12,763 nt of DNA from Pseudorhodoplanes sp. (GTDB taxonomy: Bacteria > Pseudomonadota > Alphaproteobacteria > Rhizobiales > Xanthobacteraceae). The notes beneath the pieces are model-generated. The model worked only from the letters and a program-made list of their open reading frames with translations. It was not told the origin of the DNA and searched no databases. Where the stretch lies: NCBI GenBank assembly GCA_008933495.1, contig WBUW01000039.1, positions 1 through 12,763 of the forward strand, in the 5' to 3' direction. Shown piece after piece: positions 5,900 to 12,430 of the stretch. Numbering within the stretch: position 1 is the first letter of the stretch; each line of letters opens with the position of its first letter. Made by a program: the position numbers and the translations under genes.

Positions 5900-6805
5900 A
5901 TGCGTGCGTCAGTCGCGTACGTTCTTTTTATTTCTGCGTCCTTGACGGCAACCGGCGCCGCGTTTGCGCAAAGCCAGCAGGGGCCGGGCGCCGGCGCCCC
6001 GGCCAAGGTCGCAACCGGCACGACCTGCGCCAATCCGAATGCCATCGGCCTTGCCCGCACGGTCGAAATCGACACCACCGGCGGCCCGGGATTTGGCTTC
6101 GAGCACTTCCGCCAGCATGACTTCCTGCGCAACAAGGAAGTCGTCCTCACCTTCGACGACGGCCCGTGGCCGGAAAACACCCAGAAGGTGCTCGACGCGC
6201 TCGCCAACCATTGCATCAAGGCGACGTTCTTCCCGATCGGCAAGCACGCCAGCTACTACCCGGAAATCCTGCGCCGCGTCGCGGAGGCCGGCCATTCGAT
6301 CGGCAACCACACCTGGGGCCATATCGACCTGTCCAAGAAGGGCATGACCAAGGAAGCCGCCATCGAGGAGATCGAAAAGGGCGTCAGCGCCGTGCGCATG
6401 GCGGTCAACGGGCCGACCGCGCCCTTCTTCCGCTTCCCGGCGCTGCGGCATCCGCCGGAACTTGTGACCTATCTCGGCGAGCGCAATGTCGGCATTTTCT
6501 CCACCGACATGGATTCGTTCGACTTCACCATGCGCACGCCCGAGCGCATCATCAAGGCGGTGATGAGCAAGCTTGAAAAGCACGGCAAGGGCATGGTCCT
6601 GATGCACGACTTCCAGCGCCACACCGCCGACGCGTTGCCCGAGCTGCTCAGCCAGCTCAAGGCCGGCGGGTACAAGATCGTGCACATGGTGCCGCGCGAA
6701 CCCGTCAAGTCGCTGCCGAAATACGAGGAGATGCTCAAGAAGGAAGAGAAGCTGCCGACCGTGAGCCAGCGCCCGACCTCCTCGGTCGTCCGCACGGTCG
6801 AGTAG
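5900..6805 (+). CDS. Secreted polysaccharide deacetylase (NodB/CE4 domain)
   Basis: A 301-residue exported enzyme expected to remove N- or O-acetyl groups from a polysaccharide (peptidoglycan, chitin-like or exopolysaccharide); the substrate is unknown. Signal peptide at 1-24 (MRASVAYVLFISASLTATGAA, cleavage near AFAQ). The NodB domain runs about 79-262 and all five motifs are visible: TFDDGP at 84-89 (catalytic and metal Asp), NHTWGH at 136-141 (metal His137 and His141), RFPAL at 178-182, DMDSFD at 203-208, and LMHD at 234-237 (His236). The Lys/Glu-rich tail from about 270 is extra. The ATG at 5900 is set by the strong AAGGGGAGG at 5886-5894. A clear terminator follows at 6839-6876, so it is probably a single-gene unit. 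Confidence 0.95.
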   Translation: MRASVAYVLFISASLTATGAAFAQSQQGPGAGAPAKVATGTTCANPNAIGLARTVEIDTTGGPGFGFEHFRQHDFLRNKEVVLTFDDGPWPENTQKVLDALANHCIKATFFPIGKHASYYPEILRRVAEAGHSIGNHTWGHIDLSKKGMTKEAAIEEIEKGVSAVRMAVNGPTAPFFRFPALRHPPELVTYLGERNVGIFSTDMDSFDFTMRTPERIIKAVMSKLEKHGKGMVLMHDFQRHTADALPELLSQLKAGGYKIVHMVPREPVKSLPKYEEMLKKEEKLPTVSQRPTSSVVRTVE

Positions 6806-6838
6806 CCGCGCGCAAGCCTGCGTCCGCACGCCCGCTTC

Positions 6839-6876
6839 GCCGCCGTCCGGGTTGCTCCGGGCGGCGGCTTGTCTTT
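6839..6876 (+). terminator. Intrinsic terminator of the deacetylase gene
   Basis: GCCGCCGTCCGG (6839-6850) pairs with CCGGGCGGCGGC (6857-6868), giving 12 pairs including one G-U, around the loop GTTGCT. It is followed by TTGTCTTT. It lies 33 bases after the stop codon. A classical Rho-independent terminator. Confidence 0.85.
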
Positions 6877-6932
6877 AATGATTGTCCCGCAGCAGCGGCG
6901 CCTCGCCGCGTCCGCCGGCAATCGGGCCTCGC

Positions 6933-7487
6933 ATGGCATCGGGCTACCTTTTCGTCGGATTTGTCATTGTTTCGCGCGACGGCATGATCGCCGATGCCGC
7001 GGGCGTCATGCCGCCGGACATGATTGTCGCGGCCGATCAGCATCAATTCGAGCGGGAACTCGATACCGTCGCCGCGGTCATTCACGGCCGCCATTCGCAG
7101 GAACATTTCGCGCGTTCGCCGGAGCGGCGGCGCCTCGTCGCCACGCGCGGCGTGGCCGGCCTCGCCCCGCATCCGGACAACCGCCTCGCCCTCCTCTGGA
7201 ATCCGGCCGGGATGTCCGTCGAGGCGGCGCTACAGGCGCTTGGCGTCGGCGGCGGACGCATCGGAATAATCGGCGGTACCGAGCTATTCAGACTTTTCCT
7301 GCCCCGCTATGACGCCTTCTACCTGTCGCGCGCGGACGACGTAAGCCTTCCGGGCGGACGGCCGGTCTTCCCGGAGGTGCCGCGCGAAACGCCCGAACAG
7401 GTTCTGCAACGGCACGGACTGTACCCGAATGCCTCCCGCATACTCGATCCCGCGCGCGGAACGCGTCTGGTCATCTGGTCGCGTTGA
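6933..7487 (+). CDS. Dihydrofolate reductase / RibD-like fold protein
   Basis: A 184-residue protein with the Rossmann-like dihydrofolate-reductase fold shared by DHFR and the RibD C-terminal reductase. Visible features are an N-terminal strand FVGFVIVSRDGMIAD (compare SxDGxIA), VIHGRHSQE at 49-57 (the GRxT-like turn) and GRIGIIGGTELF at 108-119 (the Gly-Gly NADP-binding turn). It is probably an NADPH-dependent reductase of unknown substrate; it is too divergent to call folA or ribD, and whether it reduces folate is not shown. The ATG at 6933 is chosen because it starts the fold. A TTG at 6882 would add 17 residues of low-complexity sequence. The ribosome binding sequence is weak. Confidence 0.75.
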   Translation: MASGYLFVGFVIVSRDGMIADAAGVMPPDMIVAADQHQFERELDTVAAVIHGRHSQEHFARSPERRRLVATRGVAGLAPHPDNRLALLWNPAGMSVEAALQALGVGGGRIGIIGGTELFRLFLPRYDAFYLSRADDVSLPGGRPVFPEVPRETPEQVLQRHGLYPNASRILDPARGTRLVIWSR

Positions 7488-7609
7488 CAGATAGTGCGTG
7501 ACGCGGACGACGAATCGTCTGACATTCGCAACACTTGATTCGGTCACGCGGGCCGGCGGCGTTGAGGCCGACCCGTCTTGGTTCCTCCCGCGTGGCGTAC
7601 CAAACTTGA

Positions 7610-7635
7610 GGGCGGCCTGTCGGTCGCCCTTCTTT
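7610..7635 (+). terminator. Intrinsic terminator after the DHFR-fold gene
   Basis: GGGCGGCC (7610-7617) pairs with GGTCGCCC (7622-7629), with one G-U pair, around the loop TGTC. It is followed by TTCTTT. It lies about 120 bases after the stop at 7487. The interval 7488-7609 holds no gene that I can see. Confidence 0.75.
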
Positions 7636-7672
7636 ATCAAGTGCAAGCCCACCGCATGAAGGCCACCGACTG

Positions 7673-7769
7673 GAGCATGACGCCGAAAAGCGTGAAGCGG
7701 TTTTCGGAAATGATCATGCTCGGACAAAGCGCCAAAGCGGGATGACGATTCGAGGAAAAACCATCCCGC
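7673..7769. repeat. Intergenic double-hairpin repeat, copy 2
   Basis: Same architecture as 4930-5027. Outer arms GAGCATGA (7673-7680) and TCATGCTC (7714-7721), inner CCGAAAA (7683-7689)/TTTTCGG (7701-7707), and a second hairpin GCGGGATG (7737-7744)/CATCCCGC (7762-7769). It ends one base before the stop codon of the minus-strand gene at 7771, so its second hairpin is well placed to end that transcript. Confidence 0.85.
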
Positions 7770-7770
7770 G

Positions 7771-8070
7771 TCAGCGCGTGTGCCGCTTGCGATATTTGCG
7801 CGCCGGCCGCTCGTCGGCAAAGTAAGGCAGGTAGGGATTGACGACGCAGTCGCCGCCCACACCCGACACGGTCGCAAGGCATTGCGGCAGGTTTACATAG
7901 GCACAATCGAGCGCGCCGCCAAAAGCCTCGGTCCGCGCGCACCATGGATATCCCTCAACGGCGTCGCGCGCCCGCGCAGACGGCGCACCCGCAAATACAA
8001 GCACCATCAGCGCGCCCGCCGCGGCCGACGCAAGCGCACGCGCGGGATCGGTCGGCCGGCATTTCGTCAT
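7771..8070 (-). CDS. DUF3551-type small secreted protein
   Basis: A 99-residue exported protein of unknown function. The hydrophobic segment at about 12-28 (ALASAAAGALMVLVFAGAP) is a signal peptide with a probable cleavage near SARA-RD. The mature part carries the family pattern YPWCAR (41-46), DCAYVNLPQCLATVSGVGGDCVVNPY (55-80), with four cysteines (44, 56, 64, 75) that could form two disulfides. It ends in a basic tail, RPARKYRKRHTR. GGAG lies upstream of the ATG. The DoxX gene ends 24 bases before it on the same strand, so they may be co-transcribed. Confidence 0.85.
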   Translation of the reverse strand: MTKCRPTDPARALASAAAGALMVLVFAGAPSARARDAVEGYPWCARTEAFGGALDCAYVNLPQCLATVSGVGGDCVVNPYLPYFADERPARKYRKRHTR

Positions 8071-8094
8071 TTCACAAACTCCGGAAACCGCCTG

Positions 8095-8553
8095 CTACAG
8101 GCGCTGTTCCGGGCCACTCGATGAATAGCCCGGCGCCCAAGGCCCGACGACGACGAAGACCAGCAAGGCCCCCATGATCGACAGGTTCTTCATGGCATGG
8201 ATCATGTTGTTGAGGCGATCGGGACCGGCAAGGTTCCAGAAATCGTGGAACCAGAAGGTCGCCGCCGCCGTGAATGCGAGCAGGAGCACGGCCGCGATCC
8301 GGGTGCCGATATTTGCCGCAATCATCAGACCGGCCGCGAGCTCGACGGCTCCGGCCGCGATCGCCAGCAGATTCGGCAAGGCCATGCCGGACACGCTCTC
8401 AAGCTGCGCGGCGATCCCCGCCAATGCCGGCGGCACCACAAGCCTGGGCGCAATCATCGCCGCCGTGCCGCCGATATCGGTCAGCTTCTGGGCACCAGAG
8501 AGGATGAAAATAATGACAAAAGCAATGCGCCCGACAATCAATAATATGTTCAT
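8095..8553 (-). CDS. DoxX family integral membrane protein
   Basis: A 152-residue inner-membrane protein with four predicted helices near 2-19, 60-79, 83-102 and 124-138. DoxX features are the first helix with RIAFVIIFILSGAQKLTD, the AAGAVELAAGLMIAANIGTRIAA stretch, FHDFWNLAG at 102-110 and KNLSIMGALL at 122-131. DoxX proteins are linked to quinone, thiosulfate or redox-stress functions in some bacteria, but no specific role can be claimed here. GGAGAAG lies 5 bases before the ATG. It heads a probable two-gene unit with the DUF3551 gene and is divergent from the SHOCT-DsrE operon. Confidence 0.9.
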   Translation of the reverse strand: MNILLIVGRIAFVIIFILSGAQKLTDIGGTAAMIAPRLVVPPALAGIAAQLESVSGMALPNLLAIAAGAVELAAGLMIAANIGTRIAAVLLLAFTAAATFWFHDFWNLAGPDRLNNMIHAMKNLSIMGALLVFVVVGPWAPGYSSSGPEQRL

Positions 8554-8673
8554 GGATGCTTCTCCGGCTGATAACCGAGTCGCGGTGCGTTCAAATGTTT
8601 AAGCCAGACTCCGGCCGATTGAAATGGCGTTGCCCGTCTTATTTTGTCTCGGGTATGCAATTATTTTCCGTCA

Positions 8674-8769
8674 GGCGCACAATACATAGGTTTCTGCGAT
8701 GGCGGGCGACGCACCCAATCTCAACGGCTGCCCCCAACAGAGCCGTCACAGAAACCTATGTATTGTGCG
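8674..8769. repeat. Perfect 21-bp inverted repeat around a 54-bp spacer
   Basis: Bases 8674-8694 (CGCACAATACATAG, then GTTTCTG) are the exact reverse complement of 8749-8769. The match continues inward imperfectly: CGATGGC at 8695-8701 against GCCGTCA at 8742-8748 pairs at five of seven positions, plus one G-U. The total is 96 bases. It lies between the divergent DoxX and SHOCT promoters in the AT-richer patch. It could be a small non-autonomous transposable element, a degraded insertion-sequence end pair, or a cruciform or regulatory element. No matching target duplication is seen at the edges and no protein is encoded. Confidence 0.9.
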
Positions 8770-8778
8770 ACGTTAGCG

Positions 8779-8800
8779 ATATGGCTCAGTAGAGCCATAT
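8779..8800. repeat. Perfect 9-bp hairpin ATATGGCTC/GAGCCATAT
   Basis: ATATGGCTC (8779-8787) and GAGCCATAT (8792-8800) pair exactly around AGTA, 9 bases after the long inverted repeat. The symmetry could be an operator or a terminator-like hairpin. No T tail is present (TCCCCTG follows). Confidence 0.5.
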
Positions 8801-8892
8801 TCCCCTGTTGGTTATTGCTATCAATGCCCGAAAACGATTGCTTTGGCACACGCAACTATGCCTGCTTTCGATCCCATGACTACGCTGAATTA

Positions 8893-8906
8893 TTGATCTG
8901 CATCAA
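8893..8906 (+). promoter_or_regulatory. FNR/FixK-type activator box with matching -10
   Basis: TTGATCTGCATCAA is a perfect palindromic TTGAT-N4-ATCAA box, the consensus for FixK/FNR/Anr regulators. A TATCAT -10 candidate is at 8929-8934, predicting a start near 8941. That is about 41.5 bases from the box centre, the classical class II spacing. The SHOCT gene begins at 8963. This predicts activation under low oxygen or anaerobiosis. Confidence 0.8.
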
Positions 8907-8962
8907 ATTGATCCGTCAGTCCCCGCCTATCATTGATTAACTCCAGATGGTGGAGCAGATCA

Positions 8963-9208
8963 ATGATGTACGGATGGTGGGATGGTTCCGGCGGTCCTTG
9001 GTACGGCATGATCTTCGGCCCGATCGTCATGATCGCCTTCGTGGTGTTGACGGTTCTAATCATTGCGTGGTTGTTGCGGGCACTCGGTCTTAGTTCGTAC
9101 TCGAACTCGCAAGGAAAGTCTCCGCTTGACATATTGAAGGAACGCTTTGCACGCGGGGAAATCAATCAAACAGAATACGAAGAGCGCAAGAAATTGTTGT
9201 CGATGTGA
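8963..9208 (+). CDS. SHOCT-domain single-helix membrane protein
   Basis: An 81-residue protein. A Trp/Gly-rich N-terminus (MMYGWWDGSGGPWYG) leads into one membrane helix at about 16-40 (MIFGPIVMIAFVVLTVLIIAWLLRA). A SHOCT motif follows at 54-79 (PLDILKERFARGEINQTEYEERKKLL). SHOCT domains are short C-terminal oligomerisation or interaction modules of unclear function. The ATG at 8963 is preferred over a second ATG at 8966 and over a TTG at 8933; GGAG (8952-8955) is 7 bases upstream. It is the first gene of a two-gene operon under the FNR/FixK-type box, and its stop overlaps the start of the DsrE gene. Confidence 0.88.
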   Translation: MMYGWWDGSGGPWYGMIFGPIVMIAFVVLTVLIIAWLLRALGLSSYSNSQGKSPLDILKERFARGEINQTEYEERKKLLSM

Positions 9209-9567
9209 TCGCCGTGGGCGTGCTGTTCATAATTAATGATCCGCCCTACGGTACGGAGCGTGTCTATAACGCTTTGCGGCTGGCGCAGGCACTCATCAAG
9301 AAAGAGCCTTCCACACAGATAACCGTCTTTCTTATGGCGGATGCTGTCCTCGCGGCCAAAGCCCAGCAGAAGACCCCCGACGGTTATTACAATGTCGAGC
9401 GGATGCTCAAGCGCATCATCGCTGCCAAGGGAGCGGTGCTTCTGTGCGGTACCTGCATGGACGCGCGTGGGATTGGCGATGGCGAATTGATGGATGGCGT
9501 GCGACGTAGCACAATGGACGAGCTCGCCAGCGCAACCGTGGAAGCCGACAGGGTTCTGGTGTTCTAA
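9205..9567 (+). CDS. DsrE family protein
   Basis: A 120-residue protein of the DsrE/DsrF/TusD-like fold. Visible family features are VLFIINDPPYGTERVYNALRLA near the N-terminus, ITVFLMADAVLAAK at 39-52, QKTPDGYYNVERML at 55-68 and LLCGTCMDARG at 79-89, with Cys81 and Cys84. DsrE relatives trimerise or form complexes and carry sulfur as a persulfide on Cys; here the CGTC pair is the likely reactive site, though the partner is unknown. It starts at GTG 9205, overlapping the SHOCT stop by four bases (GTGA), so translational coupling is likely. It should share the low-oxygen control of the upstream gene. Confidence 0.9.
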   Translation: MIAVGVLFIINDPPYGTERVYNALRLAQALIKKEPSTQITVFLMADAVLAAKAQQKTPDGYYNVERMLKRIIAAKGAVLLCGTCMDARGIGDGELMDGVRRSTMDELASATVEADRVLVF

Positions 9568-9571
9568 TCTC

Positions 9572-9590
9572 CAGCGGAGTCGAGCCGCTG
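9572..9590 (+). terminator. Weak hairpin after the DsrE gene
   Basis: CAGCGG (9572-9577) pairs with CCGCTG (9585-9590) around a 7-base loop, 5 bases past the stop, followed only by TTCCCC. It is at most a weak terminator. The rest of 9591-9710 holds nothing I can support. Confidence 0.3.
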
Positions 9591-9710
9591 TTCCCCATTC
9601 GTTTGTTTGACGTCGTCCGGTTGCCCCACGCTGCCTCCCGCGGAGCGGGTTGGTGCAATATTGCGTTGCGGCCGCAGGTGCGGCAAACCGCAGGCCGTCG
9701 GGCCCCGGTA

Positions 9711-11336
9711 TCAGGCGGCGCGCGGGCCGAGCGGATTCACGAGCGCACGCCGGTGCGCGACCGCCGGCAGCGGCTCCTGCACTGCGGCGACCGGGTCCGT
9801 CGCCTCGATCAGTTGCAGGAATGCCGAGCCGGGCAAGGGCGGCGCGAAGACATAACCCTGCGCCGCGCGGATGCCGCGTTCGCGCAGCGCAACAACCTGT
9901 TCGAAATTCTCCACCCCCTCGGCAATGACGTCCATGCGCAGATTGCGCGCGAGATCCATCAGGGTCTCGATGATGGTCGTCGAGCTGCTTTCATGGCCGA
10001 GCGCGTCGATGAAAATTTTGTCGATCTTGATAATGTCGACGCCGAGCTTGAGGATATACGACAGGCCGGAATGTCCCGCCCCGACATCGTCGATCGCAAC
10101 CTTGACGCCGAGCCCCTGCAACGCGGCAATGACGCGGCGGGCCGAGGTCAGGTTGTCGAGCGGATGGCGCTCGGTCAGTTCCAGGACGACCTGCGACAGC
10201 CGGATCATCGACCCCTCGAAGATTTCGCGCACATCGGCCACGATGCTGTCGTCGCGGAAGTGGCAGGCGGACAGATTGAACCCGAACCGCAGGAACGGCC
10301 GGTGGATCACCGCATTGCCCATTTCATCGCGCACCGCCCGCATCAGGTGGCGCATCATTTCGGCAATCAGCCCGCTCGATTCGGCCAGCGGAATGAAGCG
10401 GCTGGGCGGAATGATCGTGCCGTCCGGCTTTCGCCAGCGCATCAGGACTTCCGCGCCGCGGATGCGCGCGTTGGTGATGTCGATCACCGGCTGGTAATAG
10501 GGAACGAACTCGCCGGCTCGCAGCGCGTTCTCGATTTCGACGACCGGATTGTCGTGGTCGCGCCTCGGGCGCAGCGCGGCCGCGCCGAAGAGCAGGAGCG
10601 CTATCGCGCCGGCGATCATGTAACCGATCGATTCGAGGTCGCGGTGCTGGCGGAATTTGACCGACCGGGGCAGAAGCACCATGACCGAGAGGCCGAAACG
10701 ATCCGAGCGCGCGGAAGCGACGAAACTCTCGGTCGGCAGCGCGGCGGGGCCCGACTCGCCGACGATTGCGCCGCCCGCCAGCCGCATCTGGGTCTGTGAC
10801 AGGACCGGTGCGCCGACGGCGGAAATCGGCGTCAGCAGCAGGTCGGGCGGCAGCAGCGCGGCCAGCGCGTTCGCGCCGGTAATGGCCGGGCGCCGGATGC
10901 GCAGAAATCGTTCCTGGCGCGCGCCCACCTGCATAAGCTCGATGGCGACATCGCCCCGCCCGGCAATCTCGCCCAAGGCCACCACCGCCCGCTCGCCCGG
11001 GGCTATGCCGAGATCGCTGCACAGGGTGCGGCCGTCCGGGCCGAGAATGGAGAATTCCTTGACCGGGCTGGCGGAAAAATTGGCGTTGCGCAACACCTCA
11101 AGATGATCGCCGCGGCAGGATGCGACCCCGCGCCCGGCCACCTTGTCGAGTTCATCGACGGCCAGTCCGAGCCGTTGCTCGGCGAGGCCCGCGACGTGAT
11201 TGGCCGCTGTCTGAACTTCGAACGCGCCCTCGCGCCTGACATAATCGTCGAGCCAGAGTTTGAAGACGGCCAGGGGCGTGGCAGCCATCAGGACGCCGAT
11301 GGCGACAGCGGCAAGTTTGTAAGCACGCGAAGACAC
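9711..11336 (-). CDS. c-di-GMP phosphodiesterase, CSS sensor plus EAL domain
   Basis: A 541-residue inner-membrane enzyme that should hydrolyse cyclic di-GMP to pGpG. Helix 1 is near 5-28 (KLAAVAIGVLMAATPLAVFKLW). The periplasmic region at about 30-235 is CSS-like, with Cys74 (SCRGDHL) and Cys106 (GRTLCSDLG). Helix 2 is near 237-255. The EAL domain is at about 266-515. All catalytic positions are present: E296 (EVL), N354 (FNLSA), E386 (ELTE), D416/D417 (DDVGAGHSG), K437 (KIDK), E473 (AEGVE), Q493 (QGYVFAPP). In E. coli PdeC-type enzymes, periplasmic Cys oxidation controls activity; this is inferred here. The GTG at 11336 is chosen because AGGGGA lies 7 bases upstream; a TTG at 11360 would add 8 residues. 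Confidence 0.93.
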   Translation of the reverse strand: MSSRAYKLAAVAIGVLMAATPLAVFKLWLDDYVRREGAFEVQTAANHVAGLAEQRLGLAVDELDKVAGRGVASCRGDHLEVLRNANFSASPVKEFSILGPDGRTLCSDLGIAPGERAVVALGEIAGRGDVAIELMQVGARQERFLRIRRPAITGANALAALLPPDLLLTPISAVGAPVLSQTQMRLAGGAIVGESGPAALPTESFVASARSDRFGLSVMVLLPRSVKFRQHRDLESIGYMIAGAIALLLFGAAALRPRRDHDNPVVEIENALRAGEFVPYYQPVIDITNARIRGAEVLMRWRKPDGTIIPPSRFIPLAESSGLIAEMMRHLMRAVRDEMGNAVIHRPFLRFGFNLSACHFRDDSIVADVREIFEGSMIRLSQVVLELTERHPLDNLTSARRVIAALQGLGVKVAIDDVGAGHSGLSYILKLGVDIIKIDKIFIDALGHESSSTTIIETLMDLARNLRMDVIAEGVENFEQVVALRERGIRAAQGYVFAPPLPGSAFLQLIEATDPVAAVQEPLPAVAHRRALVNPLGPRAA

Positions 11337-11573
11337 GCAGGAATCCCCTGTTCCCGGCAAGCGTGGCCATGGGCCTGTAAAAATCGCCTAAATTTGCGCG
11401 GCTTTCGGCTTCCGGGCGTTGCCCGCGGGCGTCCCACCCGCCGCCATGGTTAGTGCGCAGTAAACAGGACGCCGCGCCGGGCGCCCATCGGCCCTCGCAG
11501 GCGAATTGCCCGCGCGCGCCAAAAAAAATGCTAGCCTGACCAAACGCCGGCTCCGTCCCGGGATGCGACGCGA

Positions 11574-12416
11574 ATGCCGAGACATGCACTGCCCCTCGTC
11601 CTCCTCGCCGCGGCGCTCGCGCCGGCGCTGCCGGCACGCGCGCAGGACCGGATCGCGCTGTTCGATGCCCACCTGCATTACAACCAGGAGCCCAGCCCGC
11701 TCTATCCGCTCGAAACCGTGCTCGACATCTTTCGCCGCAACGATGTCACCGGCATTCTCGCCACCAGCCGCCCCAACAAGGGCACGCACCAGCTCGTGGA
11801 CGCCAAGGCTTCCGGCCTGTGGGTGGTGCCCTTCATCCGGCCCTATCGCACGCGCGCCGATATCCAGACCTGGTTCAACGACGACGGCATCTACGACCTG
11901 ATCGTGGACGAGTACCGCCGCGGCCATTATCGCGGGATCGGCGAATTCCACCTCTTCGGCCGCTCGGCGGCGACCCCGCTCGTCGAAAAAATCGTCAATT
12001 TCGCGGTCGAGCGAAATCTCCATCTGCACGCCCATTGCGACGAGGAAGCACTGCTTCTGCTGTTTTCGCACAATCCGAAGGCGCGCATCATCTGGGCGCA
12101 TACCGGTTTTTCGACGCCGCCGGAACGGCTGAAGGAACTGTTCAAGACCTATCCGGAACTGCGCGGCGAACTGTCCTATCGCAGCGGGATCACCGACGTC
12201 GCGGGTCACCTGACGCCGGAATGGCGCGAGCTGTTCGCCCTGCATTCCGACCGCTTCCTGATCGGATCGGACACCTGGATCAACGAGCGCTGGTTCTCCT
12301 ATGACGGCCTGATGAAAACCTATCGCGCATGGCTTGCGCAATTGCCGCCCGAACAGGCCGCGCGCATTGCCTCCGGCAACGCCGTGGCCTTGTTCGGCCC
12401 GCGCAAGACGGAATGA
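11574..12416 (+). CDS. Exported amidohydrolase (TIM-barrel metal-dependent hydrolase)
   Basis: A 280-residue protein of the amidohydrolase_2 type. The N-terminus is a signal peptide (HALPLVLLAAALAPALPARAQ, cleavage near residue 24), so it acts in the periplasm. Metal-site residues are His33 and His35 (FDAHLHY), Glu124 (GIGEFHL), His152/His154 (LHAHCD), His176 (WAHTGF) and Asp233 (IGSDTW). The substrate is unknown. The C-terminal NAVALFG is typical of the family. The ATG at 11574 directly opens the signal peptide. It is divergent from the CSS-EAL gene across about 240 bases and convergent with the pirin gene, 6 bases between stops. Confidence 0.88.
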   Translation: MPRHALPLVLLAAALAPALPARAQDRIALFDAHLHYNQEPSPLYPLETVLDIFRRNDVTGILATSRPNKGTHQLVDAKASGLWVVPFIRPYRTRADIQTWFNDDGIYDLIVDEYRRGHYRGIGEFHLFGRSAATPLVEKIVNFAVERNLHLHAHCDEEALLLLFSHNPKARIIWAHTGFSTPPERLKELFKTYPELRGELSYRSGITDVAGHLTPEWRELFALHSDRFLIGSDTWINERWFSYDGLMKTYRAWLAQLPPEQAARIASGNAVALFGPRKTE

Positions 12417-12430
12417 GGCGGCTCATTCCG
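12409..12430. terminator. Convergent palindrome spanning both stop codons
   Basis: CGGAATGAG (12409-12417) and CTCATTCCG (12422-12430) are exact complements around GCGG. The amidohydrolase TGA (12414-12416) and the pirin TGA (12423-12425 on the minus strand) lie in the two arms. It is placed to act as a shared bidirectional hairpin, but there is no T tail on either side. Confidence 0.45.

Noticed and set aside
5909..6829. Open frame of 306 residues on the minus strand
   Set aside because: Mirror of the deacetylase gene, which has all five NodB motifs, a signal peptide and a strong ribosome binding sequence.
9603..10799. Open frame of 398 residues on the + strand
   Set aside because: Antisense to the EAL gene; rich in Arg, Asp and His as expected from reversed coding sequence.
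11388..12341. Open frame of 317 residues on the minus strand
   Set aside because: Antisense to the amidohydrolase, whose metal ligands and signal peptide are clear.
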